Shown: positions 9,984-23,400 of the stretch, piece by piece | Numbering within the stretch: position 1 is the stretch's first letter | How the letters are laid out: every line of letters starts with the position of its first letter | Source of the DNA: Sipunculus nudus | Taxonomy: Eukaryota; Annelida; Sipuncula; Golfingiida; Sipunculidae | NCBI GenBank assembly: GCA_026874595.1 | Contig: CM049313.1 | Location: 78,130,659 to 78,194,658 of the forward strand | Length of the DNA stretch: 64,000 nucleotides | Direction: 5' to 3' | Program-made: the position numbers and the translations under genes | The notes under the pieces: model-generated | The model's database searches: none | What the model saw: the letters and a program-made list of their open reading frames with translations, nothing else | Told to the model about the DNA's origin: nothing

Positions 9984-12900
9984 CTTTACCCAGTGGATGA
10001 AGATATTCCATCTTAGAAATGCATATATGTTAAACATAAACCATTTTACAAACGGAAGCATTTTAGGTCATATACCGCATCAATGCATAAGTTAGCATCA
10101 ATTCTAGAGTTAATTGCCTGTGGCGATAATAAGTGGAACCCAGTCTTCACTTTAAATGTCTCATAGGTTTTAAGGAATTAAATATAAAACCAAATTTTAA
10201 ACTGATCCCGACTTGGAGATATTAAATTTAATACAGAATTGTTCAGAATAATACAGAACAGTCTTGATGGCAATAACATTAATATAGAAACTTGAAATAT
10301 ATATTGATACATGGAACATGAAGGCAGTTATAGAATGGAATCATTTTATTTTGTCTAAACCCCACTGAAAGATTGAAAAAGTCGACCTTGCGCCGTCCCG
10401 CCATTATTGTTATATTTCTTCCGGCAAAGCGATGGGGCCTTTCATCTCTGGCATTACAAGATTATATTTTTCTGGTGGCTGCTTCCATGAGACTTTATCA
10501 TATATAAATGACATTTAACATGCAAATGTAGAAAAGACTGTACAGACTTGGTTCGTGACAGGACTATTATTAACGGCCGTGATGGAAATGGCATCCTCGT
10601 AATATCAATGGCCTGGTATGCTGACATCATATTAACACAAATGGAAGTATGAATTCAGAAAAACAAATTACATTAGGCTTCAATGCATTTTTAGGATTGG
10701 GTTTACCTTTGGTGGGTGGCCTGGTATTCGGCCAGGATTTTCTCAGGTCTGCTATTATTAGTGATATTTCACGGCGAGTCCGCTTATCGCTGCGGATCAT
10801 AATAAACCTTAAGTTGAGAGTTCAGTTTGAAATTACCTCAACTCCACTGGAAATAGCAAACCCTGTTTCACAGGTAATACTCCTTCTGCTTCACGTAAGC
10901 GTTAACACTACGCAATGTGCTTGTTAAGTATAAGTTGCTGTTTGGAGCAATTGTGAAAATTACAATGCGTGGCAATTAATTTACATAAACATTGAAAATC
11001 GAACGTTAAGGCTAACATATTAAGGTCAGTATGATGTATACGGTGTTGACGAAGCAAGATATTTCCTCAGTTCTATAAACTTCTTGGTTGCTTTGACTCC
11101 AGATGTCCTGAGATAGAGTCACTCTTGAAGAATGTAACACTTAACCCTAAACACAAGAAATGGATTTTAGCCGATTCGATTATGAACAGGTTTTGAATAC
11201 AAATGATTAGCGACCGTTGACTTTCAGAAACTTATTAATCATAGAAAAAAATCATGAAAAAGGGCTTTCCAAAGTTTTATATTATACTTTATATAATATA
11301 AGTTTATATAATGTAAACTTGGCTTACAGTATTAATGGTATGTATAAATACTCAATGTGTATATATATATATATTTAATTTCAAATGTATAAATGACGTA
11401 CAGTATTGATAAATTACAATATTGTAGTTTTGAGATGTTCAGTGGTTACAAGCAATACAAAGGGAACGGAAAGACGGATGACAGTGGGTGTTGTGGCATT
11501 ACCGCGTCCATTTCAGTGGCTTGTTCGGGCTTGTTTCGCGCATTACGCTCACCTGATTAAACAGATGAGGACGGCTAGACAGGTACAGGCTTAACGTATG
11601 GTAGTGACCAAATGAGCCCGTCACGGGATGTACCATTAAACCAGGACTATAGCTCTCCATAGTCTTGTCATTTTGCACGAATTTCCTGGAAACAGACCTG
11701 GAATATATCAACTTTATATCTCTCCTTGTCATGGGTCTGGCTCATAAACAAAACAGCTGCGTCACAGGTGGTCACGTGCCTGCTGTTACCCGCAGGCGTC
11801 GTGCAGAGTTAAAGCACTTCCGATAATAATTACATTAATAAAAATTATAATAATAACAGTAATAATAACAACAGTAATATTATTATCAGATTAACACGTT
11901 ACTCACTACTATTGGATTGACTTTATGATCTGGTCTCCTCTAAACCTTTACCTCATTACGCAACGATAGCATCACCTGGGGTACTCTGAACTGCTGCGTC
12001 CTTTACTTTTAAAAAGAAAGAGCTGAAGTTGTGTAAAGCTGATGTTGTGTTATCTTATCTCATATCAACAACAGGGAATATATAAAATAAGTGTACAGTG
12101 TACAGTATACGAGCGTCTGCTGACAATGACCTGTATTAATTACATTTGATCGAATCTTTATATTATGAATTTGTGTAAGAAGATGTTGTTAAATACTTGT
12201 AGCCGTTATTGACTTTATGAATCCCCGGGATGCCACGAAATTAGTTTGTCAGGTGCAGATTGCCGTGAATCAGGCTGTGAGACAGTGCTTTAGATTAATG
12301 ACTGATTGTAAAGTAGTCTGACAATTGATCCATCCTGTTTATGTTTTACCTTATTTTTTATAGCAGAGAGATACCCGGTTCTATTGGAATCCAACGTATC
12401 AGACGCTGGGCTAATTTCTGACTTCTCCAGCTTTTTGAAAATGATACAGTCAATAAAAATATGAATGTATGTGTAACTTTTATATATTTTCTATAATTTG
12501 CGTAAATACTTCAACACGACTGTGCAGGCCTTCTTATTTATGTTTGACCGGTAAGCCTACTTGAGTAGTGCCACATCATACGGAGTAATGCACTGGAAGG
12601 CCATCCATCCAGCCTATTGCTTCGATGATCTTACCATTAGGCTACGAATGATGAATAAACACAACAAAATACATGTGAGCTCACAAACCAAAGTGAAAAT
12701 CCATCATCATGGTTACAAATCATTTCCTGTGTTGCGTACAACGTGGTTTTCCTCCAGTAAGCCGTGTGAGCCATGCTTCTATTCATGCGCTAAGAAATTA
12801 ACAAAAATGTAGGGGGATTTACCAATATGATTACCATGGAATTTTCACGCACACCGTAGATGTTGTCAGAAAGTAAACAAACTAACGATTGGACTTTTTT

Positions 12901-13573
12901 ATGTTAAGTGACAGCGTACCTGTAGACCATGAGACGCAAAAATAACGAAACTCGATGTATTTGCATTCTCATTAAGCCTTACATTGAGGATCTTTTCACT
13001 ACTTAGCAAGACTTAGGAGACATTAGTAAAACTCCAAACTCTCTTAACGCTTACAGTTTTGCCCTCAAGGATCTTGTTTCATAATTCTTGTTACATTATA
13101 AAAATCATACATAACTCTACTTGCTCATCGTAATATGAGTAAGAAATCCATTTTTTCTCGTTTTAAATGACTAAACCGAAGAACTTTCCAGTCTCCAACA
13201 GAGGACTCCTATCGAATTACTTGTGTGAACCAAAACAACCCGCTCCCGATTTTTTTTCAAGAATCTTTAAAAACGTCAAATTTGCTTACGTACAATATCT
13301 CGTAAAAACAACTTATTTTCTTTAAAAAAGGCACTCACTTTAAATTTCGAGAACGGTAACAACCGGTGTTACATGTCTCCGTGGAACGCCAAATGCAATA
13401 TGTATAAAAATGTTTCCTTCAAAAGTTACATAGTTTCATTAAAGCAGTACGCTTGTAAAGGTTTATTTTGGATTTTTAAGACTAATTCGGACACAAACGG
13501 TGCTAACAGACAACGTAGAATGTTTTCTCTTCCCCGGCATCGTCGTCGTTTCCCCTCTCGTTCATAGGAGTTA
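9984..13573. other. No gene recognised
   Basis: Mixed AT-rich unique sequence. Minor items are a short TA run (11359-11374), an A/T-trinucleotide stretch (11824-11888, 'ataataa' and 'aacagtaat' types) and a CACGTG E-box at 11775-11780. A 92-codon frame at 10649-10927 and an 83-codon frame at 12561-12812 have no recognisable features. Confidence 0.35.
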
Positions 13574-13695
13574 GCGTCTTGTTATAAAGATTATTCTGTT
13601 TGTATGGTACCACATCTTTTTCAGGTATTCCTACGCGTCTTGTTATAAAGATTAATCTGCTTGTATGGTACCAAATCTTTTTCAGGTATGCCTAC
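13574..13695 (+). repeat. Two-copy 61-bp direct repeat
   Basis: Units 13574-13634 and 13635-13695 begin 'gcgtcttgttataaag', contain 'tgtatggtacca' and end 'ttttcaggtat.cctac'. They differ at about six positions. Each contains 'ctttttcag|gtat', so a pseudo splice acceptor has been duplicated as well. Confidence 0.85.
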
Positions 13696-14668
13696 TCACA
13701 CGCTCCATGGCCAGTCGCTATTTATGTATTGGCGACACATGTTTATGTAGGTAGACAAGTGTAGCGTCAAGGTGAGAAATAATTTACCAGAAGTTTTTAT
13801 CCAAAGAGACAAACGAGCTGTCGATCGGAAAATCGCGTTGGTACGCGTATGGTATTGATGCACTCGTGAAGCAGCTTCACTTTTCAGTTTTTAATTTTGT
13901 AACCACTGAAACTGTGGTCTATATGAAGTTTCAAGCACCTGCAAATCCATTATAGAAACTACAGTTGTCCCTACATATAAATATATAGTATATTTTTAAT
14001 TACTTCATATAGTGCATGATTTCGTGATATTTATTATAGCTATATCTCGACAACACTGAGAGCGATAGAGGGGTTTTAAGAGTCTTTTTATTTACCTCAA
14101 ATAGGCATATACATTTCATGATATTTTTATTAGTGGAGTGTGCTTTTTTCTTCTACATTCAACGACGAAGGTAGGAATTAGATAATTTATTGAAGTTATT
14201 GAAATACTTGTCAAGGAATTTTGCTAAATATCGCTTGATTCTTCCAGAAATAAACCTATAAGAATCGGCGAAATAAATCCGTAACTCACTAGTTTTTCAG
14301 GTGTTCGGTATTTATTTTCAATGTAATCCGTTTAGAGGATTAAATATCTCATTTTACAAACAGCAATATCGTGTCCATTATTTAATCAACCCGTTTTCAT
14401 CTTTGTAAATAGCTACAGACAATTTAACTAATTCCTCTCGGAAATGATTTGGGACATTAATCCCTCATTTCCATAAAGAAACTAATGCTTCCAGCAAATA
14501 AGCTATCGTGTTTTGTTAATTAAATATCTGATTGTAATAACTCATCCTTCCCGAAAACCTGATATTTCATTTACAGCGTTGAGAGCTGGCAGCACTTATT
14601 GGAAGCGTTAAATAAATTACTCATACAAAGTGAGCGGGCTTGCGTAATTATTTTGTAATTTTCAAAAG

Positions 14669-14669
<1 letters not shown>
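13696..14669. other. No gene recognised
   Basis: AT-rich unique sequence without supportable features. Confidence 0.35.

Positions 14670-14727
<58 letters not shown>
14670..14727. repeat. (TA)29 microsatellite
   Basis: A perfect TA dinucleotide tract of about 58 bp. Open frames read through it on the minus strand are artefacts (Tyr-Ile repeats). Confidence 0.95.
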
Positions 14728-14728
<1 letters not shown>

Positions 14729-16721
14729 TTTGGCATTCGAACATCGGCGCTACATGTGCTCTCAATTAAGGACCCTTGGAGAGGTCTCATGAACATTTGA
14801 ATTGAGGTCCATAATTTCTCAAATACATAACCTACTTCTATAAGCAACATCATGGTTCCGCCACAGGGAATTACAGGGAGGATCCAAATTTTACTGCAAA
14901 ATTGCATTTGTTTTGTTTTCACGTTTTACATGTCTACAGAATAGTAACAGACATAGGTTTAGAACAGTATATGTAAAAGCAGACTAAGAATTCCTGAAAA
15001 TGGTGACATTTTCGTCCCCATAATTTCTTAGTTTTGTCACATCTGGTTGATTGTGCTATAGAGAATTAAGAAGGCAACTTCTGGCTTTGGGGCAGGTAGT
15101 TAAAGGTTCAATTAACAGTGTCTCAGCTGGTCTTTACAACACACTCAAGATCACACACTCGCGGCAGCACTCAATATGACATTGGCGGAAGTGCACTGGA
15201 CCAAACAAACCAAAAAGGGGCATCAATAAAAAGAAAATTCTTGTCATAGTAAGTCAATCTCAAAGACATGAAACAATACAGTTATCCAGGCTGTGTTCTG
15301 TATATCATGGTCCCTTAGCAACAAAATGGCAGTAAAAAATACTTTAATTATTGAGCGAAGACTGGACATATTTGCGCTCACTAAAACCTAGATGTCTGGT
15401 ACACCCGGTGACAATTTCATTCTGAATTCTCTTCTTTTCTCTTTCAAAACAACCTCTGCTTTTTAATCATTTAAAGTTCGTCAACATCTTGTAACTACTG
15501 TACAAACACTGAGGCTGGCAGAAGTGTATAGACCACCAATATCTAGAGTTAATAATAAATGTCTGAAACAGTTCTTTGCATAGTTGTCAGATTATTTGCA
15601 ATAAGTAGTGACAGCACCCAGATTACCACTAATTTGCCTTGCATATCAACAAATCTGATGATAAAGCTGATGTAGGCTCACTGGGTAAAGTTCATGGGTT
15701 TTGCTTGAGATAAGAAGTGAACACGGTGACTACAATACATTTAATCTCCTTCTTTACCATTCGACCTAAAGATATCTTAATATAGTCGGTGTTGTCGGTG
15801 GGTTATGGTATCTAGCCTACCCAGCTCCCAGAACATACGATAACGTTGAGGAAGATAAAATCTATCAAAGAATCTATGATTACAGAGGCAGATTATTCAT
15901 TCTCCTTGGGGTCCTTGCCCGTTGATCGTTTTACCTTAGATGCTTAAATGAAGCTGTTTGTCTGCACCAAATAAGACCAGGAATAATACTAGACATTCGT
16001 AAACATAGCAAGAGAGAAATGTGAATATGTAACTAAAAAGTAGAAGAAAATGGCTGAAACGACTTAAAAATGAGGCAACTTCTGATTAATGACCGTCTGA
16101 TTTTCTTTGACTTTATTTTTAAATTCGAATAGGGTACTCTTGTGATTGTGCCATCAAACATCCTGTTCTTTATCTAAATGTCATCATTTTATCTCTTTAT
16201 TTAGTCGCTTTTCACAATTTTGTTGAGAGGATACTAATATAGAAATGAATAAAAATTCAGAACCTCCCGCCGGTATTTTAGCAGCATTAGATGCCTAGTT
16301 TAAATTGACCACTTCAGATCATAAATATCATGTCCTTATATTACATAAATATTATGTATACTGCACATGAACGTCAGCCATGAAGTTGTCAGAAAAAATT
16401 CTCCATGTGTTGTAAGATGAAAGGATATCTATATATTATCGATATATTTAGCAGATTTTTCGAAAATATTTTTGTACAAGTTGTTGTTTAAAGATAGGAA
16501 TATCTATCCATTTATCATGTTTGAGTTCAAATAGTGAGTTTGCATCATCTATTTTTATATTTCTACTAAAATGCGTTCATTACCGTTGGTCTAACCCTGC
16601 GTGTATGAAGGAACTGAAAGACACGCATATAAGACCAACCTATAACGTTTTTGATCCATATGCTTTCCTATATTTATATAAAATCGTCATTTTAAACAAA
16701 TCATTTTGAAACATTCAGGAA
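14728..16721. other. No gene recognised
   Basis: AT-rich unique sequence, no repeat units or convincing exons seen. Confidence 0.35.
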
Positions 16722-17745
16722 CCATTGTTATCTGAGGCAGACCTTGTGTAAACCAAACTGACACTTCTATTTCAGGGATAACTTTGAGTAAACAAAACAG
16801 CAGACTCTATCATTTGACGCGAAATCTTGTGTAAACCAAACAAACATATTGTCATTAGAAGAAGACCCTGTGTTAACCAAACAGACGCATTGTCATTTGA
16901 AGCAGATTTTGTGTTAACAAAACAGACACATTGTCATTTGAGGCAGATCTTGTGTTAACCAAACAGACACATTGTCATTTGAGGAAGATCTTGTGTTAAC
17001 CAAACAGACAAATTGTTATTTAAAGCAGATCTTGTGTTAACCAAACAGACACATTGTCATTTGAGGAAGATCTTGTGTTAACCAAACAGACACATTGTCA
17101 TTTGAAGCAGATCTTGTGTTAACAAAACATTTGAAGCAGATATTCTGTTAACCAAACAGACACATTGTCATTTGAAGCAGACCTTGTGTTAACCAAACAA
17201 ACAAATTGTGATTTGAGACAGATCTTGTGTTAACCAAACAGCCACATTGTCATTTGAAGCAGATATTGTGTTAACCAAACAGACAAATTGTTATTTAAAG
17301 CAGATCTTGTGTTAACAAAACAGACATTTTGTGATTTGAGACAGATCTTGTGTTAACCAAACAGCCACATTGTCATTTGAAGCAGATCTTGTGTTAACAA
17401 AACAGAAACATTGTCATTTGAAGCAGATCTTGTGTTAACCAAACAGACAGAGACAGAGACCAAGCAGAGATTTATCATTTGAAACAAACTTTGTGTAAAC
17501 CAAACAGAGACATGGTCATTTGAAGCAGACATCGCAGAAACCAAACAGACACGTGGTCATTTGAAGCAGACCTTGTGTAAACCAACAAGGCATTTTCATT
17601 TGAAGCAGGCCCATTGTTATTTGATGCAGCCCTTTGTCATTTGAAGCAGACCTAATTGTCATTTCGAGAAGACCTTGTGTAAACCAAACAGAGACATTGT
17701 AATTTGAAGTAAACCTTGTGTAACCAAAAAGACTTATTGTAATTT
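16722..17745 (+). repeat. 41-bp minisatellite array, about 24 units
   Basis: The consensus unit reads 'catttgaagcagatcttg', 'tgttaaccaaacag', 'acacattgt' (41 bp). Units are most alike in the centre (16900-17450) and degenerate at both edges, including truncated units (about 17115 and 17600). Variants alternate 'gaagcag' with 'gaggaag' and 'acacattgtc' with 'acaaattgtt', suggesting a two-unit higher-order pattern in part. A 63-codon frame on the minus strand at 17353-17544 is a by-product. The period is the same as that of the unrelated array at 31.9 kb. Confidence 0.9.
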
Positions 17746-18649
17746 AGATATGTTGGTTAAAGCATTGGCTGAATGCCCTAAGATCATACATGAATTTCTG
17801 CCTCACTTTGATTTGATTTTGTCCTCCGACACTAAATTTGACTTATTCCTTAAATGATGGGTAATACATATAAGAAGACTGAATCTAATTATGTCTGGTC
17901 AGTACAGGTTGTTCAAGAGAAGAATAAGATCCAGGCCAGGGTGACAAGCTTGGATCCCCCAGCCTTCCAGAATTTGGAGCAAATAATTTGTGTCAAAATT
18001 AGGGACTTGTACGCATTACTTCCAAAGTTATTGCACCAAAAATATACTAGAGTCGAAGAATAATTCCGTTTATTTCTTCAAAGGACATAAAGGTTATGAT
18101 AATTATACAATTTTGCAGAGGTGACCTTGAAAATCAAGGTCTAGGTCACGTTTTCGATCTCATCTTAGGAGATGGCGGAAACAACTGGAGTGTCAAATTT
18201 GAGGAAAAATACTTCAGCACTTCCGACGTGATCGGATCACATTACCCTTTAATTCCTAGAGTTGACCCTGAAGTTTAAGGTCAAGATCACCAGTTTTTGA
18301 AATCCTCTGATATTTTGACAGTAGTAATTTGTTTTTTGAATTACAGTGAAAAAATATGCAGCGCTTCGAAAGTAAATAAGATATAAAAAAGACGACGACG
18401 CTGACAAAAGATGGGACCGAGAACAATGTGTCCACCTAAGGGGCTGGAAGACAAAGTAAACACGCCAGTTTTCAGGACACTAGATGAAACCACTGATATA
18501 TATTATATAATTAGGCAGAAAATTTTAACTAGAAAAAAAACAAGTGTCGCTATTTACATTTTACGCTTGCATTAGTTTGACATGCATTATAATTAGAAAG
18601 TAACCTAATTTCAGTATTTAAAAATAGACTTGCAACGGTACAATTTGTT
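17746..18649. repeat. Transition region with AGGTCA-type dispersed repeat
   Basis: Around 18115-18295 the sequence has repeated, oppositely oriented 'gaccttga' / 'aaggtcaag' words ('gaggtgaccttgaaaatc', 'aaggtctaggtcacg', 'gttgaccctgaagtttaagg', 'tcaagatcacc'). I recall such 'tgaccttgaaaa.gaaggtcaaggtcac' blocks as short interspersed repeats in mollusc genomes. The open frames here (17854-18063, 18096-18278) show no other coding signs. This stretch may be the 5' part of the tandem element that follows. Confidence 0.3.
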
Positions 18650-20046
18650 CCCTGTCCCTGTGCTCAGATTCATAAATTTTGGCCCATTGCTCACAGAATA
18701 TAGCTTATTAGGTCAGCATGACCCAGTTTCAAGTTTCAAAGAGGACATGCTTTGAATCTCCTTTGATATTGCATAAGAAGATCCAAGGCCTAACAGAAAC
18801 GGTTTGTGCCCATCTGACATTCAAGGTGCTCATGTGAAATCTTTTCCCTATAGCTTGCAGATTATGGGCCACGGTGACCTGATTACATGTTTCCAAGGAC
18901 CTTTCTCGAGACCTCCTAGAATATTAGGTTTAATAGATTTTAGGCCTCATGGATACAATGTGTGCTCCGTCTGACTGTCTGAGTACTCAAAATCATGATT
19001 TTCAGCCTGTAGGTCGCAAAAAAAAGATCTCATTTCAGGTTTCCATGGAGATTTTCCCAAAACATGTCGTATTATAAAATTTTCGGCTTAAAGGATACGA
19101 TTTGTGCCCGCCGACATTCCGGGTGCCCATATGACGTCTTTTTCCTATAGGTCGCAGGATATAGGTCATAGTGATCTAGTTTCATGTTTTCGAGGACATT
19201 TGCCAATGGTAATGACCTCAATTTGCCTTGGAACTCCCTGAATTTTACGTTAGAAAATTCTAGGCCTAATTAATAAATGTGTGCCCCGTCTGACTGTCTG
19301 GGTGCCAAAAAAAGACATGTTTTCGGCCAAAAGGTCGCACAATATTGGTCACCATGACCCGATTTCATGTTTCCGAGGACATTGGCCTAGGACCTCCCTG
19401 AATTTTATATTAAAAGAAGCTAGGCCTAAGGATACATTTGTACCCCGTCTGACTGTTTGAGTGGTAATAATCATGTTTTCATCCGATAGGGCGCCAAATA
19501 TAGGTCACCATGACCTGATTTCATGTTTCTATGGACATTTGCCTATGACCTCTCTGATTATTACATTAGAAGATTTAGGCCTTCTAGGAACAAATTGCTC
19601 CCGGTCTCATTGTCTCGGTACTCAAAATCATATTTTCGGCCTATAGGTGGCACAATATATGTCACAGTAACCTAATTTCAAGAACACTTGCACAGGACCT
19701 TCCAGAACGTAACGTTAGCAGATTCTAGGCCTAATGGATACATTTGTGCCCCGTCTGCACACAATCATGTTTTCGGCCCGTAGATCACAGTATATAGGCC
19801 ACCATGACTTAATTTCAGGTTTCAAAGTAAATTTGCCTTGGTCTTGGATTAACAGTTAAAAGTTGCTAGGTCCTAAGGTTACAATTTGTGCCTTGTTATA
19901 GGACGACCGGACGGACGACGGATAAAGGGTGATCTTCATTGCTCAGATGACATAGCTTATGGACGGCACGACGGCAACCGGACGGACGACGGACAAAGGG
20001 TGATCACCATAGCTCAGCTGACTCTCAGTCAGCTGAGCTAAAAAAT
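18650..20046 (+). mobile_element. Tandem-core element (about 8 units of about 160 bp) ending in a hairpin
   Basis: Eight degenerate units share the landmarks 'ttctaggcctaa.ggatac', 'tttgtgccccgtctgactgtct', 'tcatgttttcggcc.ataggtcg', 'ataggtcaccatgacctgat' and 'catgtttcc.aggaca'. The core ends in a tail of 'cggacggacgacgga' and 'aaagggtgatcaccat', a perfect hairpin (20011-20039) and an A run. A first degenerate tail copy sits at 19905-19950. This arrangement (tandem core of about 160 bp, unique tail, terminal hairpin followed by CTAA) resembles bivalve 'pearl' elements and Helentron-associated non-autonomous elements; that assignment is by analogy. No replicase/helicase coding is present. Confidence 0.6.
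20011..20039. repeat. Perfect terminal palindrome, 13-bp arms with 3-base loop
   Basis: Arms 'agctcagctgact' and 'agtcagctgagct' around the loop 'ctc'. It is followed by 'aaaaaa', giving a CTAA end if the last CT of the hairpin is included. Helitron-type elements carry a 3' hairpin near a CTRR end. A near-identical hairpin ends the 25.8-30.5 kb element. Confidence 0.85.
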
Positions 20047-20245
20047 TGAAATTGATACGACTGCTGTCATTTGACTTATCAATTATGGAGAAAACAGATG
20101 AATGATAAAATGTAAGTGGCGCCAGCAGTCTTTTGCAGCTAGCGAAACTGTCCATGACCAATATACCAGGCAAGAATTATGGCAATCCATGAATTAATTA
20201 TTGAGATACTGTACTGGAGCTTTTGTATCATTTTTTTAACTATTC

Positions 20246-20466
20246 TTGGGTGCAAAATAAAGCATCATCAATCAGAGAATATAAGTCAGAGTGACCTAAA
20301 TTAATATATCAAATGACATAGATTTCCCTAGGACCTCTATGGATATTCAGTTAAAAGTTCTTACGTAATAAGTTAGCAGTTTCTAGGTTCAACTTTAATG
20401 ATTTTTGTCCTGTCGACGGACGACGGAAAAAGCATTATGGTAGAAGCAGGCAGCTCAGATAAAAAG
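20246..20466 (+). repeat. Fragment of the same tandem-core family
   Basis: A single degenerate core unit ('gggtgcaaaataa', 'atataagtcagagtgaccta', 'cctaggacctct', 'gcagtttctaggttc') is followed by the tail 'gtcgacggacgacggaaaaag' and 'gcagctcagataaaaag'. It lacks the full hairpin, so it is a decayed copy 200 bases after the main element. Confidence 0.5.
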
Positions 20467-23400
20467 CTTGATATCTTACCAATTTATATAGCTCTGACTG
20501 CTGGCTTTATGTACCATCATAAATAGTTTTTGTGTCAGGTTCGTGAATCCCCTGTCTTCTTTCACCGTTGGGGATTCATCTGTGTGCCATTTTTTGTATT
20601 TTATTGCACAGTCATGGTCTGCGAAGCTCTACGTATAATGTCACAAAAAAGTTTTTACAAAGTATAGGATCGTCCCCAGGTTTCACATGCCATCGCAGGG
20701 CGCGTAATCAAGTTTATTTTACGTAATACAGCAGACTTTTCAGATTTATGGGACAGACCTGAATGGCTGCAGTCATCATAAGCTCAAGGTTCTCCTTAAT
20801 CTTGTGTCTTCATGGTCGGTGATCACGTGTATAAATATTTTCTTTATGTCCAATCCGTGCCCTTTTGGTGACGTTGCACGGACGATGAAGGATTTTAATT
20901 AGTCTAGCAAAAGTCTAATCGCATTTCGATCAGGACATAATATAAAATAAAAAAAAAAACATAATATATGATAAAAAAAGAAATTTTAATTTGACACATA
21001 AATAAAACGAATGGACACATTTGATATTAACTACTACTTCTAATAATAATAATAATATCAAATGCTTCAAGGATATAACTTAGGGGTATACATAGAATTT
21101 TTTTGCTAGCTACTTATGTGTATATATTTTGGAAAAGAAAATGTTAAAGAAAATGAAAGGCAGTTTCAGAAAGGAATTTTATACAGCAGGGTGCATATCA
21201 AACTGACGGACATACAAGCACCCGTACGAAAACATCGTTTCTCCGATACACGGTTGATATTTAAATAGCGTGTCCCTCCCGTTGAGACGTGCACGCTAAA
21301 CGTGATGGCCTTCCTATAATAACGGACCCCATGTAGGGAATGACATATTCTAAGTATTTTTTTTGTGTGTGACCTACTTTTTTCAAATTCACAAGGAGCG
21401 AGGTAAAAAGGGATGCTTCGTTTAGTGTTCTCCACGGCCATTGCAAAAGGTCAGATGTCTTCAATTTATCATTTCCCGATCTTCCTTGAAGCTTGGAGTA
21501 ACGCCTAGGAGGAAAAATTGTAACCGTAACCTGTGAGACTGGGAGTAGAGGTATTGATCTTGGATGGCTTCCCATTAACAATCATATTTCTTACGCGTTT
21601 GGTCTGTTCAAGAGTAATATTTATAATGTAGCATTTAAGACACCATCAGATATTTCATCTCTGTCAACAATCATGCAGATTTGTCAAGCTTTGATATATA
21701 GCCCTATCCTGGAGTTGATATATTACTTATGGCATATGCATCAATAATAACATTACCAGTGGGGCCAATAAAGACCAGTGAGGCCAATCAAGACAAAGAA
21801 AAATAACCATAAAATGTTATGACAGATGCATCCTTTGTATATATGCTTTATATATTGTTTTATGTTTAGGCATGTAACCAAAAAGAAAATAGTTTTAAAA
21901 GAAAGCAGTCACACACAGGACATAAGCTGCCCCTACACCCTTGTGTTTCCTATCCCCATCAAATAAATCCATGACTTGCAAGAATTTTCTAAACGTGCGA
22001 CATAAGCATTTACCAACACTCTATAGAAATTCCTCCAACTCTTCCGAAACAGTGCAAACATTAGATGGAAATCCCTCAGACCAGTTCCTAGAGAAAGTAA
22101 ATGATAACAGATACACAGTGGCAAATAAGTATCAAGCGAGATGTTAAAGTTATGTTAAACTACTGGTCTAAATCTCAGGCCATCAGTTTATACCTAAATG
22201 CACACTACAAAGGGCATGAAGTATCGAAACGCCTCCTATGCATCTGCAACCAGAAAGTGTATGTACATGTCTGTTTGAGACCACGGCGGAGGTTGAGCCT
22301 TATCCTAACATGATATTGAAACATGATAAATAATATATCATAGCCATCTCCTTATACGCCCTTATTATCATCAATCAGATACAACATCCACATATTCCAG
22401 ACTGCTCCGACTGGTCACTCTGACCGGCTTCTGAGACATACAATCCATTACAAGTAATGGCTATTGCCGAGCCCAATCTAGATGGATATTTGTCTTCGGC
22501 ACAATAAAACGCAGACATCGGTCTAGATTGAAATTAACCGGTAGAGCTGCGTCCGTTCTCACAAGAATGTTAATTATTTATTTTAATGGTTCCTAGAGGA
22601 CCACGTTACCGATTCCTACCGCTTTTTAATCATATATCGGCATCGTTTTAACTTGAACTGACTGTATATTTGAATTATGAAATGTCTGAGAAGCCATATA
22701 TACCCGGATGCCACACATGAATAAATATAATAAGAAAAAATGGTCCAGAAGTGGGAGAAAAATGAACACATTCTCATGCAAATGGTGTGCGTGCTGTAAC
22801 GTTTACTCTCGATTACTTTCACTTTCATCTTTCCTTCGTAAAAGTGTGTCAATTCACTCAGAGTTAATTACAGTTTGTAAAATCAGATCAGCACACTAAA
22901 AGAATCCTCACCCACACAATAGGATTCAACACTCTGTCGATTAAGGAGAAGAATAGGAACTATAAACGCTTCGGGAATCAAAGAATTATTGCCTTCAAAT
23001 GACCGGGCTGGCAGGGAATAGGAGGGGTTCATAATATTTTAACATTAACTCTAGTGAAAACAGATGTTAACTTTAAAAATGAATTGTCAGCAATTTTAAT
23101 AAAACGTTATTCCAAGATCGATGTCCCTTTTTGACCATGCGTGAAAGCCGTCTTAATCAAAGGCGATTAAGAAAATTAATATTTATGCTACTGAGATACC
23201 ACAAAAGGGATTAAAAAAAATAACAGTGGGCGTTACGATCAGAATACACGTGGTTATTACAGAGTGGGTATGACTTGTGTTAACATATAGTTACTATTTG
23301 GCTGAGGCAATCAAGAATCCCAGGTGTTCCATACAAATGTTTATTCATCGAAAATCTCTGAACATGAGGTCAGACACATGAACATGCTGGGACTATATGC

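Noticed and set aside
16722-17745. CRISPR-like regular repeats here and in the 31.9-33.2 and 38.2-41.1 kb arrays.
   Set aside because: Units abut directly with no unique spacers, and the genome is eukaryotic; these are minisatellites/satellites.
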